A stretch of DNA of 33,945 nucleotides, taken from the NCBI RefSeq assembly GCF_020360975.1, contig NW_025408704.1, positions 1-33,945 on the forward strand, in the 5' to 3' direction. A program made the position numbers and the translations under genes. Source of the stretch: Hirsutella rhossiliensis. Taxonomy: Eukaryota; Ascomycota; Sordariomycetes; Hypocreales; Ophiocordycipitaceae. Shown piece by piece: positions 1 through 8,394 of the stretch. Positions within the stretch are counted from its first letter, which is position 1, and the number at the start of each line of letters is the position of its first letter. Under the pieces are notes generated by a model. That model was not told the DNA's origin and did no database searches. It was given only the letters and a program-made list of their open reading frames with translations.

Positions 1-311
1 AAGACTGGGAAATTCCGTGATACCTCGAGTAAATCTAGAAGTATCTTGGTTCTACTAATATTCGTGTTTAAAGGAGGTTGGTCGTGTGGTGTTCTTAAGA
101 GGTCTTAGCTAGCATTCTAAGCTAGCTCTATTCCTTCGATTCCTGATTATACGATAACCGGCAACCCGTTTAATATATAATAACATGTAAAATAACGAGC
201 AATTTTGCCCTAGGATAAGATTTTGTCTATAATTAATATACTACTTATTAGCTTATATAATCGGGAGAGTATATTATAGCTGCTTTATTTATAGTAGGAA
301 CACCGTTCTTA
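1..311 (+). repeat. Inverted repeat arm, left copy (reaches the window edge)
   Basis: This stretch is the reverse complement of 1050-1363, with scattered differences that are almost all transitions (G to A, C to T), as expected for RIP acting on two copies. It is AT-rich and encodes nothing I recognise. Because it starts at the first base of the window, the true outer end is not visible. The two arms flank an RNase H remnant of the old Gypsy element. They are more simply two oppositely oriented copies of one small repeat or LTR than the ends of one foldback transposon. Confidence 0.8.
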
Positions 312-759
312 TAAATACTAAAGTTATAGATAAGCTAAACTAGCTTCCTTAAAGCTGTTCTATTTATCTAGCTCTAACGGACTATCCTTCTCCTTAGCTT
401 TTATAGTATATAGTACGCTTAGTACCTATAGTCTCCCTATTAATATAGATGCCCATAGGTCGATATAGTAGTTAGCTACCTATACTTTTAACTTTAGCTT
501 TAAATCTAAGCGTTAAGCGCTAGACTTTATATAGCGGTATATACCCTTATAGGTATAGTCTAGAGCCGCTATCTTATCTTATAAGCGTTAAAGGGCCTTA
601 TCTTAAAATACTCTTACTTGCGCGCGCCCTTAAAGCCGGTCTATCCTCCTTATTAAACTAAGGTAAAGGTATGGGAAAGCTTATTTAGTAAAAGTATATG
701 GAAAGCTTATTTACTAGTACCGCGCCTTCCTTTACTAAGGAAGCTCTTATATAAGTCTA
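312..759. other. AT-rich RIP-mutated sequence, probably old Gypsy interior
   Basis: No gene can be supported here. By position on the minus strand it should hold the start of the old Gypsy integrase, after the RNase H remnant, but I could not match a zinc-binding or DDE motif in any frame. TpA is very frequent and CpA/TpG are rare. Confidence 0.4.
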
Positions 760-1045
760 TAGCGCTTATAAGATAAGCTATAGATCCTAGGCCTCGATAT
801 CCGCCTATCGGCCGGTCTTAATCCCTAAGAAAGCGCGTCTAAGACTATAGAGTCCCGCCAGCGGTACTTAATTAGAAGTTAAAGTATAAGAGATACTCCG
901 CTAGCGGGCTTACCGCTTTAAGAGGTACTAGTAGGTTATAAAGTACTTAAGGTTCTTATAGTTTATAAGAACCTTAAAGCTCTTATAGCTCTAGAGCTCT
1001 ACTTACTATTACTTAAGGTAGCTAATAATCGCTAGTATCTTATTA
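760..1045 (-). pseudogene. RNase H remnant of the old RIP-mutated Ty3/Gypsy element
   Basis: Read on the minus strand, this fragment matches the Ty3/Gypsy RNase H domain. A segment like K-x-LAII near 1016-1036 corresponds to the usual KELLAI. YKNLKYF at about 939-960 corresponds to DHKNLEYF. It is followed by a KRQAR-type stretch and DALS near 801-839, which corresponds to the ADALSRR end of the domain. In-frame stops fall where Gln or Trp is expected (TAA/TAG), the usual result of RIP. It belongs downstream of the RT half at 1790-2446, but 1050-1789 interrupts the two with repeat sequence. The domain cannot be functional. Confidence 0.75.
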
Positions 1046-1049
1046 TTAT

Positions 1050-1363
1050 AAGGAACGGTATTCCTACTATAAATAAAGCAGCTATAATATACTCTCCCGA
1101 TTATATGCTAATAAGTAGTATGTTAATTATAGACAAAATCTTATCCTATAGAGCAAGAATCGCTCGTTATTTTATATGTTATTATATATTAAACGGGTTG
1201 CCGGTTATTATATAATTAGGAATCGAAGAAATAGAGCTAGCTTAGAATACTAACGAAGACCTCTTAAGAATACTAGTATAACTAACCTCCTTTAAACACG
1301 AATATTAGTAGAACTAAGACACTTCTAGATTTACTCGAGGTATTACGGAATTTCCTAGTCTTA
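1050..1363 (-). repeat. Inverted repeat arm, right copy
   Basis: This is the reverse complement of 1-311. The match starts at the outer end (1363) and fades near 1050, where RNase H coding similarity of the old Gypsy begins. Differences between the arms are mostly transitions at CpA/TpG sites, so the copies diverged at least partly by RIP. The region just outside it (1364-1789) has no counterpart in the window, because the left arm runs off the edge. Confidence 0.8.
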
Positions 1364-1789
1364 GGGCTATACGGTAGCTCAAATCTGGTCCCGAAAGGTT
1401 CTTCCGTTTAGCTATAATTATCTAAAGATAGTATGTCCGCTAGTAGATAAATAGAGAATTATTAACTTTAACACCTCTTATATATACTAATATATTACTA
1501 ATAAATTCTATTAAAAATCCTACCTTATACTCCTTCTTCCTTTATTATATAGTCTTACGTAATTCCAATTCCTAAAATTCCGCTTACTTATATACCTTAA
1601 GAATTATAAATAGTAATTCTACTTTACTAAGGTTAGCTTATAAGAGAGAACGCTATTAATAACTTCTACTTATCTACCTTTAAGAAAGTTCCTTTAAGTA
1701 CCTAGCTACTATAGTTTACTTTAACTAATATAAACTAGTTAAAGTCCTACTAAAGTAGCACTAGGCTTATAAGAATAGTCCTGCGTATA
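1364..1789. other. AT-rich RIP-mutated spacer between RT and RNase H remnants
   Basis: I find no supported gene. The sequence separates the RT remnant (1790-2446) from the RNase H remnant (760-1045) of the old Gypsy and may, together with 1050-1363, be one inserted repeat. A stretch at about 1503-1540 resembles 11453-11490 at the nucleotide level, with a shared run around AAATCCTACC(T/C)TATACTCCTTC. I could not decide whether this is homology or composition. Confidence 0.35.
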
Positions 1790-2446
1790 AAACGCCTCGT
1801 TCTTATATAGCCCTTAACGAAAAGCGGTCTATTCTTAGTAATCTCGTTTAAAAGCATTATAATATAAGAGAAGCCCTAATAAATATCCTATAATAGTTCA
1901 TGAACCTAAGGAAGCTCTATATACCTATTTATATAGTTAGCCGCTTAGTCTAGATCGCTTAGATCTTTATAAGATCCGCTTATATACTTATATATATAAA
2001 TAATAAAGCTTAGGTACTTAACCCTCTTAACCTTAAATTTATACTTATAGTTAAGGTAGAGCTTATAGTTAGAGGCGCTTTAAGACCTCTATACTTTCTA
2101 TATAGTCCTTATAAGAGCACTTATATGATAAGGATATTATTTATATATATAAAAGCGAACTTATTAAGGAAGTTTTAAAGTATATTATTAATATAATACT
2201 AAAAGGTAATAGGCGCTCTTAAGAGGCTAAAGGGCGTTATAAGCTACTTAAATAAGCTATAGCGTATATAGAACGCTATCTTTTACTTATTACCCTCTAA
2301 GATCTATACCTTATAAAATACTTATTTTATATCTAGCTTTATAAACTACTTTACCTTTAAGAGGTTATAGAGCGTATCTAAGATTAGGTAAGGGGTAGCG
2401 GTCTAGCCTTATAATTACGTTTAGAGCCCTATAGTTATAATAGAAC
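1790..2446 (-). pseudogene. Old Ty3/Gypsy reverse transcriptase, C-terminal half (RIP-mutated)
   Basis: On the minus strand the fragment opens with a block matching the RT core (NYRALN, then a DRYPLP stretch) and continues through the palm domain to a connection-domain segment (NYYRIFI). The catalytic Y-x-DD box at about 2131-2160 reads YINN, with both aspartates changed to asparagine, which RIP-type G-to-A changes explain. Many Gln/Trp positions are TAA or TAG, and at least one frame change is needed to follow the domain. The N-terminal half lies at 8390-8760. The two are separated only by the young chromovirus and join in frame across one copy of AGAAC. Confidence 0.85.
2442..2446. repeat. 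Target site duplication AGAAC, left copy
   Basis: AGAAC directly precedes the 5' LTR and recurs directly after the 3' LTR at 8390-8394. A 5-bp duplication is typical of LTR retrotransposon integration. Both copies are identical, which marks the insertion as recent and the element ends as correct. Confidence 0.95.
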
Positions 2447-2496
2447 TGTCACGACCCTGGGCGCCGGCGTAGAGCCAGCGCAGAACCTCACCAGTG

Positions 2497-2525
2497 TCAC
2501 GTGCCCAAGCAGCATCACGTGCCCA
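2497..2525 (+). promoter_or_regulatory. Tandem CACGTG-containing repeats in the LTR U3 region
   Basis: The 11-mer TCACGTGCCCA occurs twice, at 2497-2507 and 2515-2525, and again in the 3' LTR at 8222-8232 and 8240-8250. CACGTG is the core bound by bHLH factors such as Cbf1-type proteins. Its duplication upstream of the TATA-like sequence suggests an upstream activating element. The binding is inference from the motif only. Confidence 0.45.
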
Positions 2526-2589
2526 CGCGCGACCTCGTGTCTATATGGCCCGCTCGGTCGTGTAGTCTAGTCTTCCTTTCTTGCTCCTT

Positions 2590-2599
2590 AGCTTTGAGT
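2590..2599 (+). promoter_or_regulatory. LTR segment complementary to the primer-binding site
   Basis: AGCTTTGAGT here is an exact reverse complement of ACTCAAAGCT at 2665-2674. It lies about 45-50 bp downstream of the TATA-like sequence, where transcription could start. In Tf1/sushi-type chromoviruses the 5' end of the RNA folds back and primes reverse transcription in place of a tRNA, and this arrangement fits that scheme. Confidence 0.5.
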
Positions 2600-2664
2600 C
2601 TTTGTTCATAGTGCCAATACATCTTTATAGCCGTCAAGGCTCGTATGTGCCTGGCCGTAACACT

Positions 2665-2674
2665 ACTCAAAGCT
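2665..2674 (+). other. Candidate primer-binding site, self-priming type
   Basis: This site begins two bases after the LTR end, the normal place for a primer-binding site. It does not start with the TGG that would pair with a tRNA CCA end. Instead ACTCAAAGCT pairs perfectly with LTR positions 2590-2599. I infer self-priming as in Tf1. A shorter, unusual internal tRNA primer is the main alternative. Confidence 0.5.
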
Positions 2675-2973
2675 CAATAAGATCGCTTGCCAGCGATTAA
2701 GCAAATAGGCACCGAGCTTTCACGTCACACGCGCCTGACGTAAATCCAGCGCATCCGTTCTGACCGTTCCGACCAAGACTCGACCACCGACCAAGTGATC
2801 CTCAAGGCTGAGATCACGTCCGTTCCGACCAAGACTACGCGTGTGTGTAGCCGTCCGACCAACCGTTCCGACCAAGGGATTCGTCCCGTCTGACCTCCGA
2901 CCGTCCCTGCTCGTGCAGGCATCTGACCGTGATTCCGCGTGGTATCATTTCCGACACCTATCACCTCGCGACT
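2675..2973 (+). other. Untranslated leader of the young chromovirus, with short direct repeats
   Basis: No gene is supported. The leader holds copies of a CCGTTCCGACCAAG unit at 2764-2777, 2820-2833 and 2863-2876, plus a partial copy at 2851-2862. An open frame on the opposite strand (2725-3120) is produced by these repeats and by gag. The repeats could be packaging or dimerisation signals, but this is a guess from position. Confidence 0.6.
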
Positions 2974-3985
2974 ATGATATCCGAGGAAGCCCTGCCTCTG
3001 ATTAGATTGCGGCCTTAACGGCCCGTCTAAATGAACGCTCTCTGTCTGTTGAATCAAATCGACAGCACCGGGAGCCCTCGACTGCTTTTGCCGGCCCAAA
3101 TGGCCCGGCCTTCCGACCAACAGGCAAAGCTGCCTGGCCTGTTTTTGCCCCCTTCCCAGAGGGCAAGAACCCCGAGTACAGCGACGCCGCCAAATCGCGC
3201 ATCAAGGCCTCCGCGACGTTCTCAGGAAAGAAGGACGAGTTCCATTCCTTCATCCTGAGCATAAAGAACAAATTTGACGAAGACGTACGAACCTTCCGGA
3301 CTGAGAACAGCCGGATGGTCTGTCTGTATAACCTGCTCGAGGAAAAGCCCGCCGAGCACTTGAAACCGCTCTCCTCTGACACTCGACCCTTCTCTGGAGT
3401 GGCAGAGATGATCCAAGCCCTCGAGTCCGCCTATGGCAATCCGAATGAGCTTTCCGAGGCTCTTGACCGCCTGCAACGCCTCCAGTTTACCGTGAATGGG
3501 AAGACCGACATTGTGGACTTCCTTGCGGAATTTGACTACTTAACTGCGACCGGTCGTGTGCCCGAGGACCAGATGAAGCATACCTTGTGGCAGCACATCC
3601 CGGCCAACCTAGATAACAGCCTCTTGACCAAGACCCGTGACGAGTCCGTGACCTACGAGGTTTTCTGTGGGTTCATTAAGGACGCTGTCCACTGCCAGAA
3701 GAGGAGTATGAGGCAGACACAGGACTCCCGCTCTTCCGACCGATCTCGCCGCGCGCCGACTAAGACTGCTCCGACTACCGCCAAGACTCCGAACAAGACC
3801 GGCTCGACCCCATCACCTCGCGTGATGCTGGCAGAGCCTTGACCGACGATGAGAAAAGGGTCCATTGGGATAATGGCACCTGCTTTATTGTGGAAAAACA
3901 GGGCACCTCTCTCGCGACTGTCCCGACCGCACCCATGCTGTCTCCCGTGTCGCCTCCGTCCCTGTCCCTGCCAACGACTCTGATC
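2974..3985 (+). pseudogene. Gag (capsid and nucleocapsid) of the young chromovirus, frameshifted
   Basis: The likely start is the ATG at 2974, which follows the leader and gives a Gag-like N-terminus (MISEEALPLI). One base appears missing near 3003, after which the capsid region is open from about 3006 to 3842 and covers the retrotransposon Gag fold (the KNKFDE, NLLEEKP and IPANL region). A basic Ser/Arg/Thr/Pro-rich segment follows at about 3720-3830. The nucleocapsid zinc knuckle at about 3888-3940 is legible as CX2CX4HX4C only if three homopolymer indels are allowed (a T run, an A run and a CC pair). From its histidine (3904) onward the frame is the same as the protease frame, so Gag and Pol look like one polyprotein. 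As read, Gag would stop at 3842 without a zinc knuckle. Confidence 0.85.
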
Positions 3986-4500
3986 AAGATTCGAAACGAA
4001 TAGGACCATCACAAGACTCCTTGATGGTCCCTAAGGTGTCACAGATAGCGAGTAGGTCTAGCAAGTCATTCACTCTGCCAAGTCAAGTCCAAGTGGATGG
4101 TGTGAGCTTACCTGCCCGCTCCCTCTGTGATACCGGAGCCGAAACCCGTTTGCTGGTTAGCCCAACCTTCGCCCAGTCCGCCGCCCAAAGACTCGAGCCC
4201 AGATTAAGGAGCTCCCGAGTCGGATTCCTCCAAGACTTCCGTGGAAAGCCAGCCGGCTATATCCAGAAACAGCTGGTCGCCACTTTCGTCATCGATGGCC
4301 GTTCGTTCGCAAACGAGACATTTGATATAGCTGAGTGTGGCCATGATATCTTTATCGGTCTTTTCTGGATGCGGAGAAGTGCCTCCTGCTTGACTGCGCC
4401 GCCCGACAGATCATCTGGCCAGATGATCTTCCTGCCCTCGCCAAGTTCTCCCCGACGATCCAGCTTCTCGTCAAGCCCCGCTCTCGGGTCGGATCGACCC
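3986..4500 (+). pseudogene. Aspartic protease region of the young chromovirus
   Basis: The frame that follows the zinc knuckle is open from about 3904 to 4502. It contains the retropepsin active-site motif CDTGAE at about 4126-4143, with the catalytic Asp at 4129, preceded by hydrophobic strand-like sequence. About 70 residues later a segment DIFIGLFW corresponds to the family's hydrophobic-Leu-Gly flap region (usually ILGxxW). A frameshift just after 4370 moves the continuation into another frame. The protease would cleave the Gag-Pol polyprotein inside the virus-like particle. Confidence 0.75.
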
Positions 4501-4995
4501 TAAGATCCAGGCCGACGCTGAGAGGCGGAACCGCCTGCTCGAGAAAGAGGAGAAACGCTACCGGATCCTCCACAAGAACTGGCGCCGCTCTGATCAAGCT
4601 CCTCCGGCCTCTGTCCCGACCCCGTTACCGACTCCGTCTCCGTCGTTTCAGTCCAAGTCTCCGTCTGCCAAGAAGTCTGTCCGTTTTCAGCTCACGACCG
4701 CCCCTGCTACCGACTTCGTCTCCGTCGCCTCGGTCCAAGCCTCCGAAGATCAAGCCCTGATTAACGCCCTGGTCTGCCAAGTAGAGTCTCACGAGAGATT
4801 CGAACAGTGGAACGAACTCGAACCGTTGATGCCCCGGGATCCAGTCCAGCTCGAGCCAAGCTCCGGCCTTGACCAGACCGTCCCTAGTGCTCGAACCGTT
4901 GCTAAAGTCTCCCGGATCAGAAGACCTACCAGGGACAAAGCATTCCGTTCCTCAGGAGAAGACCTGAGCATGTTGCTTGTGTCCGTAGTCGCTCA
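4501..4995 (+). other. Protease-RT linker of the young chromovirus
   Basis: In the plus frame that best continues the polyprotein, this stretch encodes a charged segment (AERRNRLLEKEEKR) followed by a Pro/Ser/Thr-rich tract with no recognised domain. It ends in a stop near 5015 in that frame. Other open frames here are chance. I see no separate gene. Confidence 0.5.
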
Positions 4996-5930
4996 CCGCC
5001 CCAGCTCACCCATCTAGAGGGATTCTTCTCGAAGAAAGAGGCCCACACCCTACCTTCGAGCCGACCCGGTCACGATGTAGTCCTAGAGCTTGAGAAGCCT
5101 CTTTCGCCGACAGGACCCCATCGTACCGCACGCCCGTTAAGTATCTGCCTCTAGAGAAAGAGACTGTCGACCCCCCCCGGAGATAGCCTTCATCGAGCCC
5201 GATCCGAGTCCGCACGCCGCTTCTGTCCTCTTCGCTCCGAAACCGAACACGACCGCCCGCCGCTTCTGCATCGACTACCGTTGGATGAACGATCATCTTA
5301 AAAGTCGCATCACGCCCGCTCCGTCCCTCGAAGGTACTGCTTTGGTTGCCGTGAAGCTCAACGCTTCACGAAGATCGATGTGATCCAGGCCTTCCACCGT
5401 CTCCGCATGGACCCTGACTCGAGTATTTGACCGCCTTCGCACCCGTTTCGGAACTTTCCGCTGGAAAGTCCTCCCGTTCGGTCTGAAGGTAGGTCCCGCC
5501 TGGTTCAGCAGTTTATCAACGCGCAGCTTCACGATCTCCTCGACCGGTGCGCCAGCGCCTACGCAGATGACGTCCTGATCTACTCGGATAAAGAAGAAGA
5601 CCACTGGAAAGACTGTCAAGAAGTGATCTGGCGACTCCATCAGGCCAACCTCCAGGGAGACATCAAGAAGTCTAGATTTAACGTGACCAAGGTTGACTAC
5701 CTCGGCGTTCTGCTTGAAGCCGGTGTGGGCCTTAGTGTCGACCCTCGGAAAGTTCGATCGATACAAGACTGGAAGTTTGAAGACCTCCGAGACCGCACCG
5801 CGATCCGATCATTCGTTGGCCTATGCAACTTCATCCGTGTTTTCTGCTACCACGCCTCCGGAGTGGCAGAACCCTTGAACCGGTTGCTTAAGAAGGATGT
5901 TGCCTTTGTGATGGGCCCGGAGCAACGCGA
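4996..5930 (+). pseudogene. Reverse transcriptase of the young chromovirus, frameshifted
   Basis: Translation in shifting plus frames gives the full Ty3/Gypsy RT. There is an N-terminal block near 5020-5150. FCIDYRWMND (about 5260-5290) corresponds to the usual FCVDYRALN. KIDVIQAFHRLRM (about 5370-5410) corresponds to the first catalytic Asp segment, and LPFGLKVGPAWF to the LPFGLxNAPATF block. The catalytic YADD box lies at 5560-5571. From 5623 the frame is open through the thumb and connection into RNase H. At least three small indels interrupt it, while the catalytic motifs are intact, so the domain was functional recently or is misread. Confidence 0.85.
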
Positions 5931-6370
5931 AGCATTTGATCAACTCAAGCGCCTGGCTATCGAAGCCCCGGTCCTCGCCTTCTTTAGACCAGAACTGCCG
6001 ACCCGACTGGAGACCGATGCCTCCCGGAATGCCACAGCTGGTGTTCTATGGCAGGAACAGCCTGATCAGACCTGGAAGCCCGTTGGATTCTTCTCTAAGA
6101 CCATGACCCCGGCCGAGCGAGCCTACCCAATCCAAGATCGAGAGCTCGCGTCGTACAGAGTCTAGAGCACTTCTACCCAGAGCTCTTAGGCCAGAAGTTC
6201 GATGTGATCACCGATCACGAAGCCTTAGTCCATTTCTACGAAGCGCCTGCTCTCGGTACGACAGATCAGATGGTCCGACTTTCTCGCCCAGTTCGACATC
6301 CGTTTCCTCTACCGCCCCGGTCGACTGAACGTAGTCGCCGATGCCCTCTCCAGGAAGACAGCGGAGCTCC
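5931..6370 (+). pseudogene. RNase H of the young chromovirus, frameshifted
   Basis: RNase H follows RT in frame. RLETDASRNATAGV at about 6006-6047 carries the first catalytic Asp, FFSKTMTPAERAYPIQDREL covers the central block, and VITDHEALVHFY near 6206-6242 carries a second conserved Asp. RPGRLNVVADALSRK at about 6314-6358 closes the domain. Frame changes occur near 6150-6165 and 6265. The motifs are complete, so this is a whole domain with indels rather than a fragment. Confidence 0.8.
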
Positions 6371-7790
6371 CTACCGTAAAGGCCCGGAAGCCGAGGAACG
6401 CACGGTGACCCTGATCCTCCGGAAAGGCTAGGCTTCGCGACCGACTCTCTAGACCCTACGGCCGCCGGCAACCTGCCCTCAGAACTTTAGTCCCGAACCT
6501 AAGCCTACTAGACCATTAGTTCTGAGGGCCACGAGTGCCCTACAGACCCCAGAAGACCGAGGATACAGCAGACGCCCGATCAAGACCGCCCAGAACTAGA
6601 CCCGAACTCGGTCCCGAAGGAGCCGAACTCGTTTCGTTGATCCGCCAAGAGAACCTCCTCCAAGACCTCGGTACCCATGGAACACACCTGGTCGTACCAG
6701 CCCAGACCTCAGACAAGCAGACGTTTCTTCAGACCGCGCTCATTCGCGAAGCCCACGAACCCCAGATCTTCGCTCACGCCGGACAGAACAAGGTGATCAA
6801 GCTGCTCCAACGAGACTTCTACTGGCCAAGGATGAAGGAGGATATCCGTCGTTATATTCGGAACTGCCACGACTGCCGCCGCAACAAAACCCCTCGAGAC
6901 AAGACCCTGACTGCTCCATCCACTGCCCGTACCGACCTCTGTTTGGGAGCACGTCGAATGTGACGGGAAGGATATGCCGAAAGACCGTTACGGATATGAC
7001 TATGTTTGGACCTTCGTCTGCAAGCTAAGCCGGATTATCGCCACGCTCCCAGGAAAGAAAAACGATACGGCAGAAGTCTTAGCTAGCCGCTACTTCCGCT
7101 ACCTCTATCGTTTCTTCGGTATGCCCTCGTATGGATTTCTGACAACGCTGGACAGTTTATTTCTGCCTTCCTCGCAGAGATTAACCGGCTCACGGGAACG
7201 AAGCATCGTCATGGAAGCTCCTACACCCTCAGACCCAAGGTGTAGAAGTTACAAATCAATACCTAGATCAAAAGCTACGATTCTACGTGACGAAGCATCA
7301 AGATAACTGGAGTTCCCTGCTGCCCGCCCTCGACTTCGCCCATAACTCGTCTTGGCACTCTTCCATCGACATGGCACCGTTAAAAGTAGCCCTAGGCCGA
7401 GATATCCGGAACCCCCTGTCACTGCCCCCGACTGACAAGACCGCTGCCACCGGACCCGCCGCCAGAGCTAGGGAACTTGTGCAGACCGCCCAGGAAACCC
7501 AGGAAGACGCCAGGAATGCTGCCACCGCCGCTCAAGAACGTCAGAAGGAACAGGCTAATAGGAAACGACGACCAACCGACTTTGCCATCGGTGACCGAGT
7601 TTTTCTCAGCAGGAAAGGCTTCGCCACGAACGCTCCGACTACTCGGCTAGATAACCAATGGTCAGGTCCGTTCGTAATCCTGGAAGAACGCGGTCATAGC
7701 TACGCACTGCAGCTGCCCGAGTCGTACAAAATGAAGAACCTATTCCACGCCGACCGTCTTCGAAAAGCAGCCGATAACCCTTGCCCCAGC
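6371..7790 (+). pseudogene. Integrase of the young chromovirus, frameshifted
   Basis: Three integrase parts are visible in order. The N-terminal HHCC zinc-binding domain is in the open segment 6535-6963, with two histidines around AHAGQNK and CHDC near 6865-6885. The DDE core spans about 6950-7260: an Asp in the CDGKD segment near 6960, an Asp in the SDNAGQF segment at about 7136-7158, and the Glu in a QGVEVTNQYL segment near 7236-7265. The C-terminal domain, open in 7287-7871, has FAIGDRVFLSRKG, WSGPFVILE and the FHADRLR block typical of Ty3/Gypsy integrases. Indels separate these parts. The protein would insert the cDNA into chromatin. Confidence 0.85.
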
Positions 7791-8131
7791 AGATCCAGTC
7801 ACCTCCGCCACCCGAGGAGATCAACGGAGAACCCGAGTGGGAGGTTGATCAAGTCCAGCAGTCTCGAGTAACCGGTAGGAGTCGACGACTGGAATACCAG
7901 GTCTTATGGAAGGGATGTGACCCTGATGAGACCTGGTACCCGGCTAGGAATTTCCGTAACGCACCAATGGCATTGAAGATTTTCCACGATGAACATCCGG
8001 ACGCAGCAGGCCCACCCGTCAACCTGCAATACTGGATCGAATGTGCTGCAGCGGAGGAGGGCTGCGAGGAACGAGACGATGACGACACAGCAGAGAAAGC
8101 CGTGAAACCAAGAACCCGCCGCCACGACTGA
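7791..8131 (+). pseudogene. Chromodomain at the C-terminus of the chromovirus integrase
   Basis: A second open frame overlapping the integrase end continues to the stop at 8129-8131. After a Pro-rich linker it encodes EWEVDQV, YQVLWKGCDPDETWYPA and a helix ending FHDEHP, the order expected of a chromodomain (strand, strand, then C-terminal helix). One missing base in a run near 7775 would fuse it to the integrase. In chromoviruses this domain binds histone marks or chromatin proteins and guides integration. Its cage position usually held by Tyr/Phe before the E-V-D block is Trp or Glu here, and TWYP replaces the common TWEP. A charged tail (DDDD, KPRTRR) ends the protein. Confidence 0.85.
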
Positions 8132-8134
8132 CTA

Positions 8135-8154
8135 CCTTGATACGCATATCAAGG
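8135..8154 (+). terminator. Perfect 8-bp hairpin just after the pol stop codon
   Basis: CCTTGATA, a CGCA loop, then TATCAAGG lie three bases after the pol stop and 15 bases before the 3' LTR. The stem is perfect. It could be an RNA structure near the polypurine tract or mark the end of the reading frame, but no function is established. Confidence 0.4.
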
Positions 8155-8159
8155 CCTTA

Positions 8160-8169
8160 GACGGGGTAG
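8160..8169 (+). other. Candidate polypurine tract of the young chromovirus
   Basis: GACGGGGTAG, eight purines in ten bases, abuts the 3' LTR, which is where plus-strand DNA synthesis is primed in LTR retrotransposons. It is shorter and less pure than typical tracts. Confidence 0.5.
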
Positions 8170-8389
8170 TGTCACGACCCTGGGCGCCGGCGTAGAGAGC
8201 CAGCGCAGAACCTCACCAGTGTCACGTGCCCAAGCAGCATCACGTGCCCACGCGCGACCTCGTGTCTATATAAGGCCCGCTCGGTCGTGTAGTCTAGTCT
8301 TCCTTTCTTGCTCCTTAGCTTTGAGTCTTTGTTCATAGTGCCAATACATCTTTATAGCCGTCAAGGCTCGTATGTGCCTGGCCGTAACA
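8170..8389 (+). repeat. 3' LTR of the young chromovirus
   Basis: The 220-bp LTR is identical to the 5' copy apart from two 2-bp insertions. It keeps an intact TATA-like TCTATATAAGG at 8265-8275. The AG pair near 8196 is present here and missing from the 5' copy. It ends GCCGTAACA directly before the AGAAC duplication. Confidence 0.95.
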
Positions 8390-8394
8390 AGAAC
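8390..8394. repeat. Target site duplication AGAAC, right copy
   Basis: This is identical to 2442-2446. Counting it once between 2441 and 8395 restores the minus-strand RT frame of the old Gypsy across the conserved GxRxF...NYRALN block, which independently proves the insertion point. Confidence 0.95.

Larger units (their letters stand above)
2447..2662 (+). repeat. 5' LTR of the young chromovirus
   Basis: The LTR begins TGTCACGACC and ends GGCCGTAACA, so it has TG...CA ends. It is 216 bp against 220 bp for the 3' copy. The two differences are one AG unit lost near 2473 and a 2-bp loss that turns TCTATATAAGG into TCTATATGG near 2540-2548. The second change damages the likely TATA element in the copy that would drive transcription. 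Everything else is identical. Confidence 0.95.
2447..8389 (+). mobile_element. Young Ty3/Gypsy chromovirus (LTR retrotransposon), full length
   Basis: The element is 5,943 bp: LTRs at 2447-2662 and 8170-8389, flanked by AGAAC duplications. The internal order is gag with zinc knuckle, aspartic protease, RT, RNase H, integrase and a C-terminal chromodomain, which is the Ty3/Gypsy order and, with the chromodomain, the chromovirus branch. Base composition is GC-normal, with none of the TpA excess of its surroundings, so it arrived after RIP acted on the host sequence. The LTRs have no substitutions between them, only two 2-bp indels. The coding region is broken by many small frameshifts, several at homopolymer runs, so the pol gene as read is not open. 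Confidence 0.95.

Noticed and set aside
1..1363. A single foldback (long inverted repeat) transposon
   Set aside because: The interior is Gypsy RNase H of the same old element, no target duplication can be seen, and the left arm is cut by the window edge.
2725..3120. Minus-strand open frame of 131 residues over the chromovirus leader
   Set aside because: It is opposite the leader repeats and the gag start. Its sequence follows from the CCGTTCCGACCAAG repeats.
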